Shown piece after piece: positions 10,201 to 19,907 of a stretch of DNA of 25,667 nucleotides. The DNA lies in contig LSSK01000695.1 in assembly GCA_001969505.1 (NCBI GenBank), forward strand, positions 1-25,667, written 5' to 3'. The notes under the pieces were generated by a model. The model saw only the letters and a list, made by a program, of their open reading frames with translations, searched no databases and was not told the origin of the DNA. This stretch comes from Zancudomyces culisetae (lineage: Eukaryota; Kickxellomycota; Harpellomycetes; Harpellales; Legeriomycetaceae). A program made the translations under genes and the position numbers. How positions within the stretch are numbered: the stretch's first letter is position 1; every line of letters begins with the position of its first letter.

Positions 10201-11435
10201 CTATTGGTAGAAATCCTGCTAGTCAACATCGACCACCATATGCCACCTTCCATGATACCCGATATTATAGATACGCTAATACCAGCACCAGTAATCATAC
10301 TTTTAATACTAGCAAACAGTCGATTATTGAAGATGGGTTGAATTCACGGTTGGCGAAAAGGCAGTTTGATGATCCCGATCGCCAAATACCAAACATAATA
10401 TCGGTCTCGTCCTCTTCACCATCACCATCTCCAGCAATCTCGGTGCCTGGAAATATTTCTCAGGGAAGGCTCAAAAATAATATTTTTAGTCCACCCCGAC
10501 TTGGTCATTTTGAAAATATATCAAAGCAGGAGCTATATAACGACCAACAGCGTTATCTTTCGTTAAACAACAAGTTCGTATCTAGTAACACTAACAATAC
10601 AACCAATAGACGATATTTACACCATTTTGATCATGTGCATTATGGCAGTGCCAACCCATGGAATAAAGATGATGGGGCTTCGGCCAGCAGCGGGTTTGTT
10701 AATAGCCGAGAGCTTAGTTTGGGTAAACTAAAGAAAACGTACTACAAGGAGCTTCAAAATGCAAAACTGCGATTTGAAAATAGTCCGCGGAGTGATAATA
10801 TGTTGGCAACCGCCAGTGTTGACAAAAATAACTTTGATACTCATAGTAGCGGTGGTAATGGTGATGATAATGGTGGTGGTGGCGAAAGTAGTTGTTACAA
10901 TTCAAAAACTTCGTTAGCCCCAACCAACAGAACATCCACTCAATACCAAACAGAGTCCCCCAATTCAAAACCACAGATTGAGGTAGAGGATGAGGATGAG
11001 GAGATCGGGTATGGTAGATATAATTTGGTAATAGACCAGGCAATGCAACTGATCAGCAACATGGTTAATGAAAAAAGAGAGGCTCATAAATCCGAAATAA
11101 AAGCTTCGCGGGACAAACTTGTGCACTTGGGAAACGAGGTTGACATGATGAAAGAGCGCCTGAGGAAGGCAACACTTGATTCTTCGATTGTCGAGTCGAA
11201 AATCAAGCAGATCTGTGATATTCTTGGCATCACTGGAAGAGGCACAAATAGCAGCGCCAACAACGATGCTTCTGATAAAAGAGGTCACAGGGGTGCTGGT
11301 AGGGGAAATAATGAGGTGCTAGACAAGAGCGGCATTAATTCTAGTCGTGAAAAGATGGTGGACTTGAAGGATCAAATTATCGAGAAAATTCTTTCAAATC
11401 TACTTGATAAAATCAAAAGCAAAACTGTTGGCTAA
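7233..11435 (+). CDS. APSES/ankyrin cell-cycle transcription factor, Mbp1/Swi4 type (1400 aa)
   Basis: This is a DNA-binding subunit of an MBF/SBF-type complex, which turns on G1/S genes through ACGCGT or CGCGAAA sites in the nucleus. The KilA-N/APSES domain spans about residues 14-110: [33 protein letters not shown], then the signature [21 protein letters not shown]. Ankyrin repeats lie around 429-515 ([39 protein letters not shown]). A very long Ser/Asn/Asp-rich linker (about 520-1250) precedes a C-terminal helical, coiled-coil segment (about 1258-1335, [18 protein letters not shown]) where partners such as Swi6 are expected to bind. The length far exceeds S. cerevisiae Mbp1 (833) and Swi4 (1093), almost all from the linker. 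The start at 7233 is the first ATG before the domain, with an in-frame stop 33 bases upstream. CTG at 7488-7490 encodes the conserved Leu of WVPL. I cannot tell Mbp1 from Swi4 orthology by eye. Confidence 0.93.
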   Translation: [1400 protein letters not shown]

Positions 11436-11508
11436 AAAACAAACAAGAAAAAAAAGCCCCCAAAGACAAGTCCAAAAAAATATTTCTATTTACCACTTGT
11501 TATCCCGG
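11436..11508. other. 73-bp convergent spacer
   Basis: Only 73 bases separate the stop codons of the APSES factor and NPR3, which face each other. The spacer is A-rich on the plus strand. The two 3' untranslated regions must overlap or extend into the other gene. Confidence 0.7.
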
Positions 11509-14500
11509 CTAGTAATGGCAGGGTAAAATTATCAAGTCAGAAAACGGTTTGATTAGCTGCTTGAATTGGCTTGATGTTAAGCATTCCCTAAACAAGATTT
11601 CGTGCAGATGATGTTTCCCATTAAAGTAGATACTGGCATCAAGAAACCACTTTGCATAGTGTTTGGGTTTATCCTTGATCAATTTTAACAAATATTGGCG
11701 CTCGTGCTTTGAGGCCTTTGAATACCCACTGGTTGGTCTCCATTGTGTCTTGTTGTATGTTTGCTTTAAAAACTCGTTTAGTAGCTCATCTTTATTCGCT
11801 GTACTATTATCACTTTTATTACTTTTGTTATAAGAAACTAGTTCAATTGATTTCAAGCTTTGCTCCCATTTCTTTTTCATGATTTTCAAATACTCCTGCT
11901 CACTCATGCCTAGTTTTACATATAAAGGCACTAGCAACAACGGCCAGGTGTGAACTTGTACAACTAGTTTATGCTTCAATAAAAATACCAGCATTTCTAA
12001 ATACAATTCCTCATTACCACGGTGCAACTGAGGCTCATCATTGTACTCGGTATCGCTTAGATTATTTTGTTCACCCTTTTCAGCGTTACCATTTACAAAC
12101 TCGTTAATAATTGGATCTGCAAAATTAGTGTAGTCGTTCGATGTTTGATTATCTATAGAGAGCAGCGACTCTTTGAACGAACAGTTTAGCTTTAATGATG
12201 ATAAAACCAGCGATAGTCGGTACCCCTTGGTTCCAAACAAACTGTCAAACTTAGGTCCATATTTTTCGATAATATTGGCAGAGTTATGCTCGTTATCGCT
12301 AGTGTTGATACGTGGCGCCACTAAGTATATACCATGTACCGATGCAGGACATATTATCCTGGCTTCATTCCAATAAACAAGATGCGCCGTCAGCCTGCAA
12401 ATCTGTGCAAACGAGCATGGTATTTCCAAATGCAGCTCAGATAGAGTCCTGGTGGGTGTGGCCCTCTTTATCAGCTCCAGCAGTGTTGGAGAGCAGCTGT
12501 CGCCATTGTTGTGGCTTTGCTTTGTCATTAAGATTTTAGAAATTAATTCTTGAGGCGAAGTTAATAACAGGATTGAATGGTAAGGCTCAATGGTTGGGTA
12601 TTGGGAATAGTCTGAGGGCAAATAATCACCTGTTCCTGCTAGATTTTTATCAGGATGATGATAGTGGTGAAGTGGATAGCGCTCTGAATCAGATCCTCTT
12701 CTCGAGACTTGATTTTCCCCTGGTTTTATTATATTCCGATAGAACCTTGCTATCGATTCTTGGCCGATATTGTTCTTTTGTGTTGTATACTCCGTTGTAA
12801 GCCCCGATTCTATCCCGCTTCCTTTGATTCTTCTGTGTATATGTTGGTCATTGGACTCTCTATTCCTTGTGGTTTTATTTCCGGACGGGTTTTTTTTATC
12901 CAAGCCTGTTAATCCTGATGTCCTTTCAGCGTGTGTGATTTCTGAGTGCATTAACTCTAGACATCTCATCATTGCTTCTAGCTTAGTTTCTGTGGTATTT
13001 GATGTCAAAACCACTAACTTTTTTTTATCCAAGCTTTTCTGAATATCTTTATTATATGTATTACCATTTTGGTAAAATTCACCAATGTTATTGATCTTGT
13101 TCCTGTGCTCCTGCTCCAACTTGTCGATTTGGTATGACTTATCATTATGCATAACATGCGAGCCATCTTTTCCATTGTATTGACTTACTACCTTTAGCGA
13201 ACTTTCTCCTTGAAGATTTAGAATCGCTTTGGTAGGTAGCTTTATGCCTACTTGGCTACCATCATTGCAATTTTCCATATAAACACCGTAGTTAGTGCTG
13301 TTTCCAGAATTCGTAATATGTTTCAGGATATCATGCGGTGCTATGGGTTGAGAGTATTCTTCAAATAAACTTGTATCCTGGTTTTTCCTCCACCCGAAAT
13401 CACTCATTCGATAGTTGAGCCACGATTGAGCCACTATTGGGTCAGCCGCATGTCGTACTAGCAACGGAGTTGTGGGTACTTGCAATGACACTCGCACATT
13501 TCCATGCAGAGATACATGCGTGCTTCTCTTACTTATCGCATCATCGTATACACGCTTTAACAGCCCAGCAAGCTCTGACTGTTCAGTTACCTGCTGCATG
13601 TACCGCTGCAAGGGCCAATCTTCGTGCGTCGCCTTCCGAAGTAGCTCCCACAACACCTGTGACTCCTGATGAACCCAGTTTGTCTGCTCTTGTTCCCATT
13701 TGAGTGCACATGAAAGTGGTCTAATAAGACATTGGTATATTCTGTCGCTAAATGACTCCAGATGCGGTGAGCTTGCATCTAACGCAAATACTACATGAAA
13801 CATGGATGAGTATTTTTTGAGCGTGCGTGTCTCCTTTTTTGCGACAACAGCCATCTCCGCGCCTATATCCCCCCTTTTGGTTGATCTAGAAGCGATCGAG
13901 CTTTTTCTTGCACTTTTTTTGCTTACTCCAAGACGTCCCTTCCCTAAATCATCGACAAACCCAGCCCTACTCAACCTATCGGAACGCGGATTGGCTACAC
14001 TTTGTGGCCCACTAGTAAGTCTTTCTGTATGCTTTCCTCTTTTGACCCCTCCAATGCTCGGGTTAGGCCCTTTGGACTTGGTTTGAAGGTTTATGGACTC
14101 GGGCGCCCTGATATTTTTGCCTGACCCTGACCCCGACCCCAACCCTGACCCCGACTCCCGAAACTTTGGAAAATCTCCCGATATACCCTGGCCACTCTTA
14201 TTCACCACTTTGGCCGCTTCATCTTCATCACCAACCATTCTATCCCGCATTGGGAGACCTAAGAACATCACATCGTCTATAGACACCTCAAATCTTTGGA
14301 AACTTTGACTTGGTTTTACTGCCAAAATCTGTGAAAGAATCTTTCTATCAAAGCCCAGAATAGTGGACTCAATCCATAAATTCTCTACTTTGTCTCCAAA
14401 ATTCCTTTCGAACCCCGCTATGCTTTTGACCGAACCATCTACAGCCAACTCTGCTGACCTGGACTCGATATCTTTTCGCACTGGTTTCAATCTACTTTGC

Positions 14501-15686
14501 TTGAAATCACCACTTTTCCCTTGATCGTAGCCTTTTTTGTCATTATTGCCCTTTCTTTTGCCTTCGTCGTGTTCACTGTATTTTCTGTGATGTACTGATT
14601 CCCTCTCGCTCTTTGACTTATTTCCATATACTGCATCTCCATCACTTTTCCTTGTATGTCTAATATTGGTTAACGGATACTCTTCAGGAATTGTCAGCTT
14701 TTCCTTTATTTTCTCTTCGTCCATGTCAAGACTACTTTTCTTTTCTTGGGTATTCTCGACCCCTGTCTTCCAGAGCGAGTTTCTTACCCTACTTCCAAAC
14801 AACCCCCTTCCCTCCCTCAACTTTCGAACATTTGTACTACTTTTATTATGTCCATCTTGTCTCTGTGTTACCCCCAGCGTTTGAGTCTCATATTCGACCT
14901 CCTTTGCTGCATCTTTCAAAGCTCCTTCTTCTATTTATTTTATATCATCACATACCAGTAGTTAGATACAATTAAACCCCTAATATAACTAAAACACTCT
15001 TGTGTTATTCTTGTGACTTTTGCCACGCTAATATCGCCGAAATAATTCTGTACACCAATCTTTTGAATCCATTTTACTATACAATCGCTAACACCCTGCA
15101 CTCTAGCTCTTATGTCTTATTTCTAGCATCTTGATATGCCGACCCTTTTTTTTTAGTTCACAGTATTCAACTTACCCATTAAACTCCCAGAATTCCCTGG
15201 TCTTGACGAGGATAATTTGTCGGCATCGATCCCAGTCGTAGATAAATTGGTTTTAACTAGTTCTAAATCGTCTACGATGTATTTAATTGCTAATGTTAGT
15301 AATAAAATTTATAAACTAGCTGAAACAAAAAACCTACCTTGCTGTCTATCAACATCTTCCACTACTTTGGGGCTAAGTTCATTTGTTTGCAAATGTTCAT
15401 CGCTTTCTTTTATTAGTACAATATTATCTTTTGAATCGATCCCTTTGGTATCCAAATGAACACCATTTGTCCTCTCTTTTTGCTCATTTGCTTTTTGAGT
15501 TAATTGCTGCTGTTGTGGTTCCTGTTGTGGTTCCTCTTGTGGATTTTGTTGGTTCTGCGGATTTGGCCCATCCTTGCTTTTTAGGGATATTTCTGAATCA
15601 TAAATAGATAATGGGTACCTAAAAGGTATATAGTTTCCTTTTGAAGAGTACGTGACCAAAAAAACACCTAGTAATAGCTTATCCAT
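11509..15686 (-). CDS. NPR3: Npr3-like GATOR1/SEACIT subunit, three exons (1288 aa)
   Basis: Coding exons on the minus strand are 15686-15338, 15271-15176 and 14930-11509, giving 3867 bases in one frame (1288 codons). S. cerevisiae Npr3 has 1146 residues. With Npr2 and Iml1 it forms the SEACIT/GATOR1 complex on the vacuole, which inhibits TORC1 when amino acids or nitrogen are short. Exon 1 holds the longin-type start (LLLGVFLVTYSSKG, then FRYPLSIYD), followed by a Gln/Pro-rich linker. Exon 3 holds the family blocks: LGFDRKILSQIL and DDVMFLGLPM (about 340-376), FHVVFALD then a helix with RPLSCALKWEQEQ (about 525-560), LHLEIPCSFAQICRLTAHLVYWNEARII (about 970-1005) and a C-terminal winged-helix-like end (LHEILFRECLTSSQFKQLI). 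A GSG repeat is coded at 14117-14157. The main exon alone has no ATG at its start, which supports splicing. The start at 15686 is the only ATG before the longin segment. Confidence 0.9.
14931..15175 (-). other. Intron 2 of NPR3
   Basis: 245 bases on the minus strand. Donor GTAAGT at 15175-15170, branch-like CTAAC at 14965-14961, acceptor ATAG ending at 14931. Phase 1 on both sides. Confidence 0.8.
15272..15337 (-). other. Intron 1 of NPR3
   Basis: 66 bases on the minus strand. Donor GTAGGT, perfect TACTAAC branch site at 15301-15295, acceptor CGTAG ending at 15272, 24 bases past the branch A. A closer AG at 15290 is too near the branch point. The frame is kept across the junction (phase 1). 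Confidence 0.85.
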
Positions 15687-16880
15687 ACTTTGGCCTTATT
15701 TATCTAGCATCCTGTAAGGGGTTCTATACTACCTTTTTTTCCTGATTTTTAGGGTAAAAATAGAGCGCACTTTGCTTTACGTAACAATTTAGTAGTTGAA
15801 ATATCAATTAATTTCAGATGGCATTTTTCTTCATTTGGAATCATGAAAACAAGTATATCTTTTTTATTGGCTGTACAGTGGCCGAGCTTAGCGATTGGTT
15901 GTTAAGAATCACTCTCCGCTGCTATACATATCCTCACACTCTACTGCTTTCTTTTGCAGCTTAGAAACTACACATAATACATAGGATATACACCACCATC
16001 ATTTGGGACGTAACAGTTGAGCCTATACCGAACAAATTGGTTTATATACCATATATATATTCACTTTATTTCTTCACGCCCAATCATCCCCATCATTGTA
16101 TACCCGATTTAATGTACATATAAGATACTGGCTTCGGTGATATAGCCGCATATGTGCGCACTACTAACACTAAATAAGATACAGACGCCCTGTTTACATG
16201 GCATAATCTCCCCTCGTGCTGTTGCACTCCACTATAATCTTTTTAATGGTAAGTTTACAAGGATGAGATACAATATGCTCCATACTTTTTGTTGTCCGCT
16301 ATTTTTTGTACCTGCGTGGTTTGAATAAAGCGTAATGCCAGGGATCTAGACACTGCTCATTGACCAGTCAGGGAATACTTCTTTTTTTTTTTACTAACAA
16401 TCCCTAGTCTTACTTCTTTAGATAACAATTGCCTCTGCCATCATAATAGCCAATCATGGATTGTATAATTTTTGCACAACCCTTGTGACCCAAAATCTGG
16501 CTGTGTTATCTTTGTGTTTTGAGTATTACCTATTAGCCATTTTCGACATATATCAGCCAACTTTTGTTTAGTAACCTCATTTTTTCGGTTTTTTAGTTAG
16601 ATAATAGCACGTTTATTAATTAAACGAGGCGTGATTCTGATCTTGATTAGCAATAAACTACAATTTGTAATAAATTTTGTGAATATCTAAAAGATTATGA
16701 GTTTGAGTTATCGATTGAATGGATGAGTATAGTACATACTCAGTTTTTTATATGGCATGTCTACATCATGCTCTTTCATAACCATTACATCGTCAAAAAC
16801 ACACCATATATTTGCCAGTTCCTTCGTTCATAAATAAACACGTTGACATGAAAAATGTACAAGAATGTGTTTTCTGCACT
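15687..16880. other. Intergenic upstream of NPR3, 1.2 kb
   Basis: AT-rich spacer containing the NPR3 promoter. A 58-codon ATG frame at 16152-16328 (plus) is present but has no recognisable features. No RNA gene was seen. Confidence 0.5.
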
Positions 16881-17217
16881 TTATTTTATGGCTGCTGAGC
16901 GTACCAATCCCGCTTCACCAATGGGTAGCGTGTTGCTAATCATACACTGGCTTACATTGTCACCCAAGCCTGCTCGGCTACAGTTACGAATATATTTTGC
17001 CCAACTCCAAACGCTATCATGTACCAATTGTGTGTTAGCATCGCAGAGACCGTGTGTAGTACCACTCAGATTTCCGCAAAATAGTCCAAGACATGCAGTT
17101 TATTCGATTGCTTGTTGTTCTGAGCCTATCACGTTGTATGCTTCCAACTCCCCAATTTCTTGGACTTATGGAGTTGTTACTGCTATTAGTAATAACCCGG
17201 CTATTTCTTTAAAACAT
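16881..17217 (-). pseudogene. Broken gene for a small cysteine-containing secreted protein
   Basis: I do not recognise the family. On the minus strand a 72-codon open stretch (17099-16884) reads like real protein: five cysteines, two tryptophans, many Gly, Asp and Asn, with segments such as CDANTQLVHDSVWSWAKY and a terminal LPIGEAGLVRSAAIK before TAA at 16883-16881. It has no ATG at its start. The same frame continues upstream through two TAA codons (17102-17100 and 17168-17166) into a short hydrophobic run, GLLLIAVTTP, like the core of a signal peptide. An ATG at 17217-17215 is one base out of frame, with a TTTT run between. So it shows a frameshift and two nonsense changes. No GT-AG intron I could place removes both stops. 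The block is visibly richer in G and C than its flanks. The long antisense frame on the plus strand (16855-17223) is probably a shadow of it. Confidence 0.5.
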
Positions 17218-17223
17218 CAATAA

Positions 17224-18595
17224 TTTAACACTCCTATACACGAGTCATGTATCTTTGTGGTGATTGGCAGGCTTTTTTACCAACAATCTACTTGCTTTTT
17301 TAATCTTTTACAGATTTTTCGATTTTAGTGCTTTTAAAGCGGAATCCCTATTACAAACCATTTAATGCCCTATAAAACACCTTCAAAACTTTATAATTTT
17401 ATGTAAACTTTGCACGTTTATTGGCAGTGATTGTTAACCAGCTAATTCACTGATTAAAGTCAACACAATTTAGTTTGGTGAAATCCGAATTTTTAGTCCT
17501 GATTCTCACTGACAAAACAATGCCAATTCCTACAAGGCCCAACATATGTTACATCTGGTTATTTGATTTACACTTCAAAATGAATCGGCTTGGTTGGAAA
17601 ATGCAGTGCTCAGCAAATAATTTGGCTTAATTCTCATTACAGCTACAACTCAAAAAAAAAAATTTTTTAGCAAAAAATAGTGCAAACCAATTGTTATAGA
17701 ATTTTGGACCTTGCCCAACCCATCTGCTGTGGACTTGTTTTTCAAGTCCTATGCGTTTTCAATCTAAGCCCGGGTTTAATTATCCCATCAATTCTATTTT
17801 GTCATGAAAAACTTGGTTTACATTAGAATTTGCTAATTGAAATGCTATTTTGTATTTACTGAGCGAAAAAAATAAAGCAATGCTAATTCGTGTGAACTTT
17901 GTGATATTACCACATTTGTCTGCAAAACTATTGGATTGTACATCTTCCTTGTTAGTTATATCGAAAAAAAAAGTTTCATTCTGTCATTTTCGCCTTATTT
18001 TATTTTTATTTTATTTTTGAGGAAATTGAATTTATCAATGCTCTGATTTATTGGTAGGCATTACCCCTGTTTTATATACTCGAGAAAAAAAATACAAAAA
18101 ACTATTACAAATCATGCGTGGTATTGTGAACAGGTGAAAAATATATACATTTTAGCGCCGAGAATATTGGATAGCAAATTGTTTGTGCACATATTACTAC
18201 ATAGCTGGCACTATTTAAATTCTTTTAGAAAAAAATATACTCTTACTCTTTTAAGTTTAAAGTTAGTAAGGCTGTTTATTAAACAATAGACTAAGGGGTT
18301 CAAGCTTACTGAACCTTAATAAATACATATTTTACACTGACATCCCGCCGACCAATTCATCTATTAAGTTGGTTAAACTTTTTCATGGAAATTGTACAAG
18401 AACATTGTTTAAAAAAATAAGCAATAACACTAACAACAGCCTTACGATAACTGTCGGGAATCCGTATTCTATTTAATGTCTAAGGGTCAAGTATAAAACC
18501 TTTAGGAGGACACGAATTGAAAAGTTCAAGGAATGAACTCAAGCTAAAACAGTATCTTTTTTTTTTGCACTCTGTAACTTTAGAAAGACTTAAAC
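17224..18595. other. Intergenic, 1.4 kb
   Basis: AT-rich, stop-dense spacer between the broken gene and the Irc6-like gene. It contains a separated 11-bp inverted repeat listed separately. No gene or RNA was seen. The last 100 bases are probably the promoter and leader of the Irc6-like gene. Confidence 0.5.
18266..18445. repeat. 11-bp inverted repeat with about 158-bp spacer
   Basis: GTAAGGCTGTT at 18266-18276 and its exact reverse complement AACAGCCTTAC at 18435-18445. Inside, TAAACAAT and ATTGTTTA form a second weaker pairing, and GGTTCA/TGAACC around 18298-18316 a third. It could be the edge of a small non-autonomous element or chance in AT-rich DNA. Confidence 0.3.
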
Positions 18596-19684
18596 ATGGC
18601 CGAAGAATTTGTCAGCAATCTTTTCAAAGGTTTGGAAAACGTGTCGCTGATTGTTGGTAGGAAGGGTGTTGGGAAAAGCAAGGCAGTCCAAGGTATTTTC
18701 GGAAAAAGCCTCGAATACACGGATGAAAACGTGCAAGTTTCCAGCAATCGCCTGTTCAGCCTAAAATACAGACCAATTCAATGGGAACATAAAACTGTGT
18801 ACTATGAGTTTAAAACACACATATGGGTTCACGAAACAGGAAAGAACGACTCTTTTCTGAGTAGCTCTAGTGTGGATAGGGCCAGACTTGGAGGCCCTAT
18901 TGATGCAATTGTGTTTATTTTTGATGCCTTCCAGCCTGACAGCTTCAAAGAGTTTGAGTTTTGGTCAAACTTTGCCTCGGTAAACAACATTGGACTCCGC
19001 CTATGTGTCAATAACCCGACAAAGCCAGCAAAAATTCTAAACCTTTTGGGTTTTCAAAAAACGCATAACTATGGTAATATATGTGTTTCAAAAGGCTGGG
19101 AGTATGTAGATTTGTCTAAAATGTATGAAAGCAACTCACTGACGTTTCCCAGCACAAAGCTTGTAATAAAACCGGACCAAGTGGATCCACACGTGGGATA
19201 TAACAATTATCTTCATGTGTTATTGGCTTTTGAGCAGCATTTTTGGTCGTACATGTATTCTGTCCGCAGATATGATGCACCCGGCCAAACTGGACTAGAA
19301 GCTGGAATACGAGTCACACCTGACCTTCTTGGAAGTTGGGTACGTAACGACGCTATTGCGAAGATGAACTTTGGTATTTTTGGGATAACATCGCAGCGCC
19401 TGGCCTCATATCTGTGCTGTGATGGAGAGATTGACTATACTCTTTATGACAGTGATTGGGAAAAAGTCGTTGCAGCTCTTGATGAAAAAGAGATATTTAA
19501 ACTTACGGCTCAGCTGTTTCCTGAAGTGGAGTGCTCCACGGTTGTTGAAACACCAATGGAATCTATAGAGAACGTAATTTACAAATTGAAAAAAATCCAC
19601 AAAAAGCTCCAGCTGCTTCCGCTTACTGAGAGAAGGCTGCAGGCTGCGAAGGTAGCTGTAGCATATTCATCTCAACTGGCCTAG
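18596..19684 (+). CDS. Irc6/AAGAB (p34) family adaptin-binding GTPase-like protein (362 aa)
   Basis: Likely a cytosolic chaperone or assembly factor for the AP-1/AP-2 clathrin adaptors, related to human AAGAB (p34, 315 aa) and S. cerevisiae Irc6 (237 aa). The N-terminus has a Rab-like G-domain fold: strand VSLIVG, P-loop GRKGVGKS (21-28), then a hydrophobic strand AIVFIFDAFQPDSF followed by the helix FWSNFAS, typical of this family's degenerate GTPase domain. The C-terminus ends with an amphipathic helix pair, YKLKKIHKKLQLLPLTERRLQAAKVAVAYSSQL, which resembles the conserved AAGAB C-terminal segment (LPxxxRxxxAxxVAxAF). The usual NKxD motif is not evident. There is no signal peptide or membrane segment and no intron is needed. 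Identification rests on the layout and the C-terminal motif, so it is less certain than NPR3. Confidence 0.68.
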   Translation: MAEEFVSNLFKGLENVSLIVGRKGVGKSKAVQGIFGKSLEYTDENVQVSSNRLFSLKYRPIQWEHKTVYYEFKTHIWVHETGKNDSFLSSSSVDRARLGGPIDAIVFIFDAFQPDSFKEFEFWSNFASVNNIGLRLCVNNPTKPAKILNLLGFQKTHNYGNICVSKGWEYVDLSKMYESNSLTFPSTKLVIKPDQVDPHVGYNNYLHVLLAFEQHFWSYMYSVRRYDAPGQTGLEAGIRVTPDLLGSWVRNDAIAKMNFGIFGITSQRLASYLCCDGEIDYTLYDSDWEKVVAALDEKEIFKLTAQLFPEVECSTVVETPMESIENVIYKLKKIHKKLQLLPLTERRLQAAKVAVAYSSQLA

Positions 19685-19907
19685 GTACTTTTTTTCTATT
19701 TATGGAATATTCCTCCAAGAACTTTTTTTTTTTAGTTTCTAACCACGTCCTGGGGGGAGGGCTAGCTTTCTCCACTTTTTACCTGTGTAATACTATATCA
19801 TGAATCGCATATTCAGCACCAGTTTCTTAATAAAGCGAAACCATTATTTACCAATTCCACTATCTGCGTTTCTGGTCAACAGAGTCACATATCTTGCGCT
19901 CAACTTA

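Noticed and set aside
10714-11288. Two 107-109 codon minus-strand frames inside the APSES gene
   Set aside because: His/Tyr-rich antisense shadows of the repeat-bearing coding strand.
16152-16328. 58-codon ATG frame on the plus strand upstream of NPR3
   Set aside because: Short, no motif, no transmembrane or signal pattern, no splice partner; chance cannot be excluded.
17100-17168. Intron removing the in-frame stops of the broken secreted-protein gene
   Set aside because: TACTAAT is present near 17190, but no GT-AG pair with sensible spacing removes both TAA codons and keeps the frame.
16855-17223. 122-codon plus-strand ORF
   Set aside because: Its residues look random, and it is antisense to a minus-strand frame with more protein-like content, so it is probably a shadow of the broken gene.
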